A stretch of 64,000 bases of DNA. Source: JAHEKO01 sp965212505. GTDB lineage: Bacteria > Acidobacteriota > Thermoanaerobaculia > Multivoradales > JAHEKO01. Under the pieces are notes generated by a model. The model searched no databases. It was not told the origin of the DNA and was given only the letters and a program-made list of their open reading frames with translations. The translations under genes and the position numbers were made by a program. Location: NCBI GenBank assembly GCA_965212505.1, contig OZ243123.1, positions 5,057,507 through 5,121,506 on the forward strand. The letters run 5' to 3'. The first letter of the stretch is position 1; every line of letters starts with the position of its first letter. This document shows, piece after piece, positions 44,093 through 51,291 of the stretch.

Positions 44093-45055
44093 ATGTCCCG
44101 TGACCCTCTGGAAGCCGTGGCCGTTGTCTACGACGGACTGTGTACCTTCGAGTTCGGAATCCTCGTCGAGCTGTTCGGCTTGCCGCGGCCCGAGTTCGAG
44201 CAGTGGTACAGATTCCGCGTGGCAAGTGTCGGCGGAAGAAGGCTGCGCGCCGCCGGCGGTCTCGCTGTCGCGGCTCCGCACTCTCTGCGGATTCTGGACT
44301 CCGCTGGGACGATTCTGATCCCCGGCTGGCGATCCCCCGACGAACCTGTTCCTCCGGCGCTCGTTCGAAAACTGCGCGAGGCACATGCGCAGGGTGCCCG
44401 TATCGCTTCGGTGTGTAGTGGAGCCTTCGTGCTGGCCGCTACCGGCCTTCTGGATGGCAAGCGGGCGGCCACTCACTGGCGGTACGCGAGGGCGCTGGCG
44501 GAGCGGTTTCCAGAGATCCAGGTGGATGCCGACGTCCTCTATGTGGACGAAGGCAGCCTCATCACCTCAGCCGGCAGTGCCGCCGGGATCGACATGGGTC
44601 TGCACCTGATTCGCCGGGACCATGGAGTCGCGATCGCGAATCGAGTCGCGCGCCGGCTGGTAGTTCCACCGCATCGTGGTGGCGGTCAGAAGCAGTACAT
44701 CGATGCGCCTGTGACTGCGGATCACGGCGGCGACAGCCTGACCGAACTGCTCGACGAGGTGCGCGCGAGCCCGGCCGAAGCGCACACGATCGACAGCATG
44801 GCTCAACGCGTGAACATGTCCAGAAGGACCCTCACGCGTCGATTCAAGGCGATCACCGGCACCAGCCCGCACCGATGGCTGCAGCGCGAGCGCGCGAGGG
44901 TTGCCCAGGAGCTCTTGGAGACGACATCGCTTTCGATGGACAGGATCGCCGAGGAGTCGGGCTTCTCCGACCCACAACTCCTGCGCCTGCATTTCAAGCG
45001 CGTCGTCGGCACACCACCCATGGAGTACCGTCGGAACTTCCGCCGACCCGGCTGA
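44093..45055 (+). CDS. AraC family regulator with DJ-1/PfpI domain (FtrA-like)
   Basis: 320 residues. The N-terminal DJ-1/PfpI-like domain (about 1-185) has the nucleophile-elbow region IASVCSGAFVLAATGLLDG and ATHWRYA. The C-terminal AraC DNA-binding domain has two helix-turn-helix units (IDSMAQRVNMSRRTLTRRFKAITG and MDRIAEESGFSDPQLLRLHFKR). This GlxA/FtrA architecture activates nearby metabolic genes on sensing a small molecule. It is divergent from the rhodanese operon and is its likely regulator. Confidence 0.9.
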   Translation: MSRDPLEAVAVVYDGLCTFEFGILVELFGLPRPEFEQWYRFRVASVGGRRLRAAGGLAVAAPHSLRILDSAGTILIPGWRSPDEPVPPALVRKLREAHAQGARIASVCSGAFVLAATGLLDGKRAATHWRYARALAERFPEIQVDADVLYVDEGSLITSAGSAAGIDMGLHLIRRDHGVAIANRVARRLVVPPHRGGGQKQYIDAPVTADHGGDSLTELLDEVRASPAEAHTIDSMAQRVNMSRRTLTRRFKAITGTSPHRWLQRERARVAQELLETTSLSMDRIAEESGFSDPQLLRLHFKRVVGTPPMEYRRNFRRPG

Positions 45056-45135
45056 GGAGTCGCAGCGACAGGACCCGAGCGTCCCGAGCCGTGGTCACGC
45101 CTGCCCGGGCTACTCCCGCTCCCGTCTGCCGTCCC

Positions 45136-45195
45136 TCGGTCCTGAGAACCGGTGTGGTTTTGCGGTCACCTTGGGTTCGAATCCCACCCGCTCCT
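45136..45195 (+). pseudogene. Decayed 3' part of a tRNA-Ser gene (att-like repeat)
   Basis: Sixty bases match the tRNA-Ser at 40971-41031 with about nine mostly transition differences. An 18-nt block is identical (45172-45189 versus 41007-41024). The anticodon loop, variable arm and T arm are recognisable, but the 5' third and acceptor stem partner are missing. This is the expected scar of site-specific integration at a tRNA gene. The rest of the gap 45056-45374 holds no gene that I can support. Confidence 0.65.
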
Positions 45196-45356
45196 CTAGG
45201 CAGGCCTGTTCTTGCAGAAACACTTGCGGGGGGTTTGAAAGGCTTGGGACTCTCTTCGCCTCTCTCGGGTGCGGCAGGGCAGCCCGGGTCTTGATCCCAG
45301 CAAGCCTGCGGGCTGATGGGGCGTTGGGAGGAGGTGAACCGATCTGCCAGTATTTG

Positions 45357-45374
45357 CGTATGTACTAAAATACG
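45357..45374. promoter_or_regulatory. Operator-like inverted repeat of the metal operon
   Basis: CGTAT-N8-ATACG lies immediately before GTG 45375. The centre contains TACTAAAAT, which could serve as the -10 region. It is the best candidate site for the ArsR repressor encoded by the second gene of this operon. Confidence 0.5.
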
Positions 45375-45854
45375 GTGACCGAGACAAAACCCAGGAGTGA
45401 AACCTGTTGTTCGGCACCTGTCGTCGAAGGGAGGGCTTCCCGCTGCCCGGTGAGCGGGTTCGAGGGCAGCCTCGTCAACTGGTCGACGGTCGCTGCGCTC
45501 ACGAGCGGCATGGTTCCTCCTCCCCAGGACTTCCGACTCTGTCGAGACCCCGACTGCGAGGTCGTCTACTACGGTTCGGCCGGTGCGTTGCTTCGGAAGG
45601 GCGACGTCCACGTCGAGCCGGGCTTCAAGGAGGGCAGTGACGGGCTCGTCTGCTACTGCTTCTTGTACCGCGAGGTGGATATCGCGGGCGACCTCTGCGA
45701 GTGGGGCACAACCGACATCTTCGACTCCATCGCGCGCGAGGTCCGGTCCGGGAACTGCCTTTGCGAGGTCCGCAGCCCGTCGGGCAAGTGCTGTCTCGGA
45801 GAGGTGCGGAAGACCATTCAACGACTCGAACAGGAAGCTGGAGTGATCTTATGA
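45375..45854 (+). CDS. CopZ-type iron-sulfur/zinc metallochaperone-like protein
   Basis: 159 residues, cysteine-rich. The first half resembles the zinc-binding domain of CopZ proteins (RCPVSGFEG, LCRDPDCEVVYYG). The second half resembles the BFD-like [2Fe-2S] domain (LVCYCFLYREVDIAGDL, NCLCEVRSPSGKCCLGEV). The Atx1-like copper domain of archaeal CopZ is absent. It opens an operon with ArsR, MerB-like and MerT-like genes, so a role in handling Hg or another thiophilic metal is likely. GTG start; the stop overlaps arsR (ATGA). Confidence 0.75.
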   Translation: MTETKPRSETCCSAPVVEGRASRCPVSGFEGSLVNWSTVAALTSGMVPPPQDFRLCRDPDCEVVYYGSAGALLRKGDVHVEPGFKEGSDGLVCYCFLYREVDIAGDLCEWGTTDIFDSIAREVRSGNCLCEVRSPSGKCCLGEVRKTIQRLEQEAGVIL

Positions 45855-46216
45855 AATGCGTCGGACCAACCCTGGCGAGTGACGAGATCGCCGCTGTGCG
45901 CAAGAGCCTCGAGTTTGCGCCCGAACTCGAAGAGGCTGCTGAGCTCTTTAACCTGGCAAGCAACTCGACACGCTTGAAGATCCTCTTCCTCCTCGATCGC
46001 TTGCAGGAGCTCTGCGTCTGTGATCTCGCCGAAATGCTGGGCGTTTCAGTGTCGGCCGTCTCTCAGCACCTAGCCAAGCTCCGGGCCTATGGCCTCACCA
46101 CGACTCGCCGCGACGCTCAGACGATTTACTACAGACTCTCGGACCACGAGTTCCTCGACAAGGTCCGGGGCGCGTTCTTCGCGCATATGGAGCCGGCGTT
46201 CCTCTCCGCGGACTGA
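45851..46216 (+). CDS. ArsR/SmtB family metalloregulator
   Basis: 121 residues. Winged helix with the metal-sensing ELCVCDLAEML in the first DNA-binding helix, the CxCD-type site of ArsR/CadC-like sensors, and SVSAVSQHLAKLRAYGLTTTRRDAQTIYYRLSD as recognition helix and wing. Metal binding to the Cys pair would release DNA and induce the operon. It starts inside the upstream stop codon (ATGA). The inverted repeat at 45357 is its likely operator. Confidence 0.9.
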   Translation: MKCVGPTLASDEIAAVRKSLEFAPELEEAAELFNLASNSTRLKILFLLDRLQELCVCDLAEMLGVSVSAVSQHLAKLRAYGLTTTRRDAQTIYYRLSDHEFLDKVRGAFFAHMEPAFLSAD

Positions 46217-46217
46217 G

Positions 46218-47174
46218 ATGCGCTTGAGCCCAGGTATGGACAGGTTGTGGCTTGTGGGGGTCCTCCTTGGTGTCGTCGCGTCTGCTGGTGCGAGCGCTGC
46301 CGCCAGTCGTCCCGATCTCGCTACGGCACCCGAGCGGATCTCGATCGAGGGGACGGTGGTGCCACTCGACCTCTCACAAGGGAGGCCGATGGTGGAGGTC
46401 TTCATCGAGGGGGCGGGGCCTTTCCGAATGGTGTTCGACACGGGCGGCGTGGGTCTGATGATCGATGCCGAGCTTGCAGAAGAACTGGCCCTGCCGATCG
46501 TCGGTGAGGGTCGAGTCAGCTCGCCGATGGGCGCTTCGGAAGGCCTGCCGGTCCAGCAGGCGCGGATCGATCGGATGCGTCTTGGTGGCGCCTCCTTGGA
46601 GCACCTCGTGGTGGATATCTGGGACTTCGAGAGCCTCTTTCGTGGGGAAGGAGCTCCGAAGGGTATCTTCGGGATCACGCTCCTTCGAGACCTGCTCGTG
46701 ACGCTCGACCTCGCGCAAGGGCGCCTCGAGATCAAGACCGGTTCCCTCGTCGCGAACAGCCCGGATGTGGTCGAGATCGACCTCGACCAAGGCCTGCCGG
46801 TGCTGGCCGTTGACGTCGCCGGAGTACCGATCGCAGCTCATCTCGACTCTGGCAACGCACAGGCGTTGTTGCTGCCTCACGCTCGGAGTACCGAGGTGCC
46901 GCTGGCCTCGCCACTCTCGCTCGCCGGCCGGGGGCGTACCGTGGACGCCGTCTTCGAGGTCTATCGAGCGGAGGTCGCCGGCCCGGTCAGTCTGGCGGGG
47001 CATGAGCTAGGCAGCCCGAACGTCCACTTCGTCAAGGGGGCAGCCCTGGCAAACGTCGGTGTCGACTTCCTTCGCCAGCTGGTGATCACGTTCGACCTCC
47101 GAAGGCGCTTAGCGAAGATTCAACCCGTTGAGCCGCACGAGTCTGTCGCTCTAGGAGGGGAGGAGCTTCGATGA
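46218..47174 (+). CDS. Exported retropepsin-like aspartic protease
   Basis: 318 residues. An N-terminal signal (LWLVGVLLGVVASAGASAAA) is followed by two homologous halves, each with an aspartic-protease signature: VFDTGGVGLMID (about residue 76) and AHLDSGNAQALLLP (about 212). Flanking segments ITLLRDLLVTLDLAQGRLEI and VDFLRQLVITFDLRRRLAKI end each half. This is the clan AA/gag-asp type seen in periplasmic proteins of unknown substrate. It lies 1 nt after arsR and overlaps the thioredoxin gene by 4 nt, so it belongs to the metal operon, which is unusual. ATG 46236 is an alternative start. Confidence 0.8.
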   Translation: MRLSPGMDRLWLVGVLLGVVASAGASAAASRPDLATAPERISIEGTVVPLDLSQGRPMVEVFIEGAGPFRMVFDTGGVGLMIDAELAEELALPIVGEGRVSSPMGASEGLPVQQARIDRMRLGGASLEHLVVDIWDFESLFRGEGAPKGIFGITLLRDLLVTLDLAQGRLEIKTGSLVANSPDVVEIDLDQGLPVLAVDVAGVPIAAHLDSGNAQALLLPHARSTEVPLASPLSLAGRGRTVDAVFEVYRAEVAGPVSLAGHELGSPNVHFVKGAALANVGVDFLRQLVITFDLRRRLAKIQPVEPHESVALGGEELR

Positions 47175-48367
47175 CCTCATCGACACGGGGACTGGACGAC
47201 CCGAGGCGGATATTCGGCGTTCTCGTGATCTTCGCGGCTCTCTCGACCTCGGCGATGGACCAACGCCTTCGTGCGTCGACGGCACCTCTGCCGGGCGACC
47301 GGGTGCCCAACCTCGGCGAGCTCGTCGACTGGCCGCATGGCGCACCGGTTCCCTCGTTCGAGCCGGGACGGGTTTACGTCCTGGACTTCTGGGCTACCTG
47401 GTGCCCACCGTGCTACCCGATGATCGACGAGCTGAGCGCGCTGGCGCGAGAGCACCGCGAGGACGGCTTGGTGATCGTCGGGCTGACGGTAGGCACCGAC
47501 CTCGGTATCCCGCTTCCTCGCTTTCTTGACGAGGAGCGCAGCCGGATTGACTACACGATCGCGGCCGCCCGAGACGACGGTGAGCTCGAGGCCGCCTTGC
47601 TGCACCCGGCTCTCAATCCGCCAGACGACCCTTACCTTCCGCACTTGATGATCGTCGACAGGTCCGGACACTTGGCTTGGGTGAGCGAGACCGGGGATCC
47701 CAAGCGTGGCTTCGAGTTGGCACTGCGGAGTGTCCTCTCGGATCGTTGGAACCTCGAGGCCGAGGTAACTCGAGTCCGGCGGATGCTGGAGGCCGTGGCC
47801 GCGGGCGAAGAGCAGCTTGCGGAAGCGAAAAGGCTCAGCGCGTCGGCAAGAGTTGATCTGGCAGTCGCGACGATGACCGCACTCGCCTCCGAGGTACCGG
47901 CGGCATTTGCTGACGAAGCGATCGATTTCTTCCAGCATCTGCTCTGCATCGGAGAGGAGATATCGGCCTTTGCCTATGGTCGGAAGCTGGTTCGCGGCGC
48001 GCTCGAGCAGCGAGTGCCCGAACTCCTTCGGCTCCACAGGGCGATCATTCTGACCCCTGACCTCCAAGCCCGCGACCTCGAGCTTGCCGCCGAGGCGGTC
48101 TACGCGGCCCAGCGGGTCAAAGAAGACGACGATCCCGATCTTGTCTACGAGCTCGCCAAAATCTCGCTCCTCGGTGGCGACACCCAGGCGGCGGGTGCTC
48201 TCCAGGCGGAGGCCGTCCGCGTGGCGGAGAGGACCGGCCGCGACTCCCGGTACGTCCGGACGATCCGCGACCTGCCGATACAACGAGTTATTGAGAGCCA
48301 GGCTCGGCAGTTCGAGTGCTCAGAGGAGTGGCTCGCGGCCGCCTCGCATCCGGCGGTCGGGCAATGA
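47171..48367 (+). CDS. TlpA-like thioredoxin-fold protein with long helical C-terminus
   Basis: 398 residues. A hydrophobic N-terminus (residues about 13-30) suggests export. The thioredoxin domain (about 45-195) has the redox motif FWATWCPPCYPMIDEL and a cis-Pro region YLPHLMIVDR. A further 200 residues of helices follow, with TPR-like texture (VYELAKISLLGGDTQAAGALQAEA). It should reduce or oxidise thiols outside the cytoplasm, perhaps of other proteins of the operon. It overlaps both neighbours by 4 nt. Confidence 0.85.
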   Translation: MTSSTRGLDDPRRIFGVLVIFAALSTSAMDQRLRASTAPLPGDRVPNLGELVDWPHGAPVPSFEPGRVYVLDFWATWCPPCYPMIDELSALAREHREDGLVIVGLTVGTDLGIPLPRFLDEERSRIDYTIAAARDDGELEAALLHPALNPPDDPYLPHLMIVDRSGHLAWVSETGDPKRGFELALRSVLSDRWNLEAEVTRVRRMLEAVAAGEEQLAEAKRLSASARVDLAVATMTALASEVPAAFADEAIDFFQHLLCIGEEISAFAYGRKLVRGALEQRVPELLRLHRAIILTPDLQARDLELAAEAVYAAQRVKEDDDPDLVYELAKISLLGGDTQAAGALQAEAVRVAERTGRDSRYVRTIRDLPIQRVIESQARQFECSEEWLAAASHPAVGQ

Positions 48368-49005
48368 ACCTCTCTGAGTTGTTGCCGCCGGGGCTCGGAG
48401 AGACGCTTGCGATCCTGGCGAGCCGTTGGGACTCGGCTGGCCCTCTGCTCGGCGGCTTCCCCCTGCTCGCGAAGGGGCGGCCGGTGAGCACCGATGCGAT
48501 CGCGAGTGCAGCAGGCGTTGAGGTGACTCAGGTTGAACAAGCGGTCGACGCGGCCCGTTGCAAGCGCGATCCTGGGGGCCGGCTGATCGACCTCTACGGT
48601 CTGACGCTGCAACCTACTCGCCATCGGCTCGAGATCGGGCAGAAGATTCTGTTCAGTGGCTGCGCACTGTGGGCCTACGTCGTTCCCCGGTTGGTCGACG
48701 CCACTGCCCGCGTGGAGTCCGTCGATCCTGTCCGCCAGGAGCGCGTACGACTCTCGGTTGCTCCGACGGGTATCGAATCAGTTGATCCACCGAATGCGGC
48801 AGCCACTCTTGTCGTCGCGTCACAAGAGGCCATCGACCGGGACGTGTGCACCGCGTTCTGCGGCAAGGCGAGTTTCTTCGTCTCTCTCGAGAGCGCCGAA
48901 GAGTTCGCTGCGGACCACCCGACCTGCCGCCCCGTCGAGCTGCCGGAGTTTCAGCAAGCTGCGCGTCTCTTCCATCGGGCGATCTGGAGGGCGATCGAGA
49001 CATGA
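48364..49005 (+). CDS. Organomercurial lyase-like protein (MerB family, atypical active site)
   Basis: 213 residues. The N-terminal winged-helix-like region (VSTDAIASAAGVEVTQVEQAV) and the MerB core (LTLQPTRHRLEIGQKILFSGCALW..., ARVESV..., VAPTGIESV, DVCTAFCGKASFFVS) align with MerB. The two catalytic cysteines corresponding to Cys96 (GCAL) and Cys159 (AFCG) are kept. The residue corresponding to Asp99 is Trp, and structural Cys117 is lost. Genuine C-Hg cleavage is therefore doubtful; it could bind metal or cleave a different bond. It is coupled to the MerT-like gene by a 4-nt overlap. Confidence 0.82.
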   Translation: MNLSELLPPGLGETLAILASRWDSAGPLLGGFPLLAKGRPVSTDAIASAAGVEVTQVEQAVDAARCKRDPGGRLIDLYGLTLQPTRHRLEIGQKILFSGCALWAYVVPRLVDATARVESVDPVRQERVRLSVAPTGIESVDPPNAAATLVVASQEAIDRDVCTAFCGKASFFVSLESAEEFAADHPTCRPVELPEFQQAARLFHRAIWRAIET

Positions 49006-49376
49006 GCGACTCACGATCGGAAACGGGAGTGGTGGGTGTCGCTGCCGCGGGTGCGGGCGCAGCCGCCCTCGCCACCGCGGCCAGCGCGTGCTGTCTTCCC
49101 GTTGTCGCGCCGCTCGTCGTTGCCGTCCTCGGAGCAGGCGGTGCGGCATGGGCTGCAGGATTCAAGCCCTACAGCTTCGCGATCCTCGCGGCGGCTGGCC
49201 TGCTCCTCGCCTACGGCTACCGGGTCGTCTACCGGCCGCGGACGGCTGCGGCGGGTGAAGCCTGCCCGGTCGGTCGCCCATTGGCTCCGCGTCTCGTCTT
49301 GCGGATCGCCATGGCGCTCTGGGTACTCGCCGCATGTCTGAACCTGGCTCCCAGCATTCTGGCTGCACTGGCTTGA
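49002..49376 (+). CDS. merT: MerT-like mercuric transport membrane protein
   Basis: 124 residues with three membrane helices. The first holds the metal-relay pair SACCLPVVAPLVVAVLG followed by GGAAWAAGFKPYSFAI, as in MerT. A loop with a single Cys (GEACPVG) links helices 2 and 3. MerT moves Hg(II) inward for reduction, but no merA or merP is in this window. The start overlaps the MerB-like gene (ATGA). Confidence 0.85.
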   Translation: MSDSRSETGVVGVAAAGAGAAALATAASACCLPVVAPLVVAVLGAGGAAWAAGFKPYSFAILAAAGLLLAYGYRVVYRPRTAAAGEACPVGRPLAPRLVLRIAMALWVLAACLNLAPSILAALA

Positions 49377-49392
49377 ATGAGAAGCAACACTG

Positions 49393-50001
49393 ATGAGGAA
49401 GATCATGAAACGGATCCTGCGACTCGATGTACTACTGATCTCCGTTGTTCTTGCAGTCGCCGGTGTGGCCGCGCTCTTCTCTCTGACCGATCACGACTCG
49501 GGCTACCCCATCATCACAGAGAACCTTGATCCCCTACGCACTGCCTTCAATGCCGACCCTGCCAACGTGCGAGCCGTCCTTCTCGCATCTCCGACGTGAG
49601 GCGTATGTCTTCGGGGGGTCTCCGAGGTCAAGAAGAGCCTGCTGGACGAAGTCGAGATCGAGAACCTGTCAGTCCACATTGTCTGGTCAAGTCAGACAGG
49701 AGCCAGGGCCAAGCACGTGTCGGGCGGTGCCAAGCTCATGGACGATCAACGAGCCGCACACTACTGGGATCCTGAGCGGCTGGTGGGAGTCGCCTATCAG
49801 CAGCACATTGCAAACCTGAGTTCTCCAGCTTGGGACGTCTGGATGCTCTACGAGCCGGGTGTTCTCTGGGAGGGGGAAGCCCCGCCCCAGCCGACCTGGT
49901 GGGAGCACCAGCTCAGTCGCCTCGAGGGCCACGACGACCGCTGGCTCGCGCCCGACCGCTTCGCCCGCAAGGCGCTCGAGATGAGCGTAGCGGCGGACTG
50001 A
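49393..50001 (+). CDS. Membrane-anchored thioredoxin-fold selenoprotein candidate (UGA at 49597 read as Sec)
   Basis: 202 residues if UGA 49597-49599 is read through. The frame before and after it is the same, with no frameshift. An N-terminal membrane helix (about residues 11-30) leads to a thioredoxin-like domain: AVLLASPT-Sec-GVC forms a UxxC motif (Sec69, Cys72) at the end of the first strand, where CxxC is expected. Conserved-looking segments after the UGA include VHIVWSS, AAHYWDPERL, AWDVWMLYEPG and WWEHQL, all with good codon bias. A hairpin fitting a bacterial SECIS follows the UGA. It is the last gene of the MerB/MerT-like operon, so it probably acts on thiol- or metal-bound substrates at the membrane. 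The alternative is a nonsense mutation. ATG 49405 is another possible start. Confidence 0.72.
49609..49627 (+). other. Bacterial SECIS-like hairpin after UGA 49597
   Basis: CTTCGG (49609-49614) pairs with CCGAGG (49622-49627), one G-U included, around a 7-nt loop GGGGTCT. The loop begins with G and starts 15 nt after the UGA. This agrees closely with the known bSECIS pattern (short stem, G at loop start, loop about 16-37 nt from the UGA). Confidence 0.6.
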
Positions 50002-50059
50002 CAGTCCAGACGACCCTCAAGCGTTCTGAGCGGCCCGTGCGCCTCATTCCGCCGCCGGC

Positions 50060-51289
50060 TCAGCGAACCCCGCCGAGAAGCCGGCCAACCAGGCCGTCCT
50101 CGGTGCTCCAGACGACCAGGCCCTCACCAGTCGTATCGACGACCGCAAGGTCTGCACCGAGAATGCCGAAGGGCGAGACTCGCTGAGCGGGCATGAGGTC
50201 GGTGAGTTTGCGGTCGCGCTTTCGGAAGGAGCCGTCTCGACGCAGCTGGCGACCCCAGATCCGAGCGGTTCCGCCCTTGTTGGTCTCCCACAGGGTCAGC
50301 ACCTCGTGGGTCGTTGTGAAAGCGACCCGCGGTGCAACCTGGGCTCCGCGTTTCTTCTTGTTGAGCCGGAATGGGGGAATCGTCGTTTCACCTTGGGAGT
50401 CGAGGAACATCGCCACCACATCACCATTGGCCTTGGCCGGCGGGAGGTTGGTCTGCCAGGCGAGCACCAGAAACTCGCCGTCGGGATCGCCGGCGAGATC
50501 CGGTGACAGTGAAAACTGGCTCCCGGAGGGCTCGACGAGAACGATCTCGGGTCCGACGGTCTGCCCCTGACGGTCGATCCGCCGCATGCTCAATCCCTTG
50601 GGACCGGGCTGATCGCCCCGCTGGTTGGCGTCGAGACTCGTCTGCCAGAGAACGTAAAAGACGCCGCTGTCTCCGAGCGGTGCGATCGTCAAGCCGTCTG
50701 CGAAGGCCACAGGGAAGATTCCGCTCAGCTGGACGGCCGGCGCGACCACTTGATTGCTGGGGTCGACGATCTGTGCGTAGACCTGGGGTGGAGTTGCGAC
50801 CTGAAGTGAAGTGTAGAAGCCGACGGCGGCAAAGCCTGCGGAGTCGACTCCCATTCGTGCGATGTCGTCGTCGATGCCGGTCGGTGGGTTGTTGACTCGA
50901 AACGGGTCGGTTTGTGGGCTGCCCACCGGGCTGAAGCGTTGCAGCCAGATCTCAGTGGGGTGTTGCCACAGCACGACAAAGTCGCCCGCTCCGTCGACAC
51001 CAACGTCGCGGCAGCCGGTTTGGAGCGAGTCGTCGCCGAACCGACGAGTGCTGATACCCACTCCGTCGTCACCGAGCGCCCGTCCGAAGGCGGAGAAGGA
51101 AGCGCTCGGCAGGGACGCGCACCAGGTCAGATAGAAGGTCTCGCCCGCTGCGACCGTGGGACCGAACTCACTCGAGCACTCCGCGCATTCGCTCACGGCG
51201 AAGGCCGGCCCCTGCGGTCGGAGCTGGGCTTCGAGCGCCGGGGCCGCCAGTAGCCACGTCAGGATGAGAAGACTTTTTGCATGCTGCAT
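50060..51289 (-). CDS. Exported beta-propeller-like protein, unknown function
   Basis: 409 residues from the ATG at 51289, chosen for its AGGA ribosome site and signal peptide (LLILTWLLAAPALEA). The mature protein is made of repeated strand pairs of the type DFVVLWQHPTEIWLQRFSPVG and FLVLAWQTNLPPAK, with Asp-rich turns, like secreted hypothetical proteins with propeller-type repeats. Three cysteines lie near the start (SECAECSS and TGC). No enzyme motif is seen. It is convergent with the selenoprotein candidate gene. Confidence 0.7.
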   Translation of the reverse strand: MQHAKSLLILTWLLAAPALEAQLRPQGPAFAVSECAECSSEFGPTVAAGETFYLTWCASLPSASFSAFGRALGDDGVGISTRRFGDDSLQTGCRDVGVDGAGDFVVLWQHPTEIWLQRFSPVGSPQTDPFRVNNPPTGIDDDIARMGVDSAGFAAVGFYTSLQVATPPQVYAQIVDPSNQVVAPAVQLSGIFPVAFADGLTIAPLGDSGVFYVLWQTSLDANQRGDQPGPKGLSMRRIDRQGQTVGPEIVLVEPSGSQFSLSPDLAGDPDGEFLVLAWQTNLPPAKANGDVVAMFLDSQGETTIPPFRLNKKKRGAQVAPRVAFTTTHEVLTLWETNKGGTARIWGRQLRRDGSFRKRDRKLTDLMPAQRVSPFGILGADLAVVDTTGEGLVVWSTEDGLVGRLLGGVR

Positions 51290-51291
51290 GA

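Noticed and set aside
45136..45195. A second functional tRNA-Ser or a tRNA-Sec
   Set aside because: No 5' acceptor strand pairs with the 3' end, the T stem has a mismatch, and the anticodon loop reads TGA like tRNA-Ser, not TCA as needed for Sec.
49600..50001. Frameshift or separate short gene (ATG 49717) explaining the tail of the thioredoxin-like gene
   Set aside because: The sequence before and after UGA 49597 is in the same frame, so no indel is needed. A start at 49717 would lack the first half of the thioredoxin fold.
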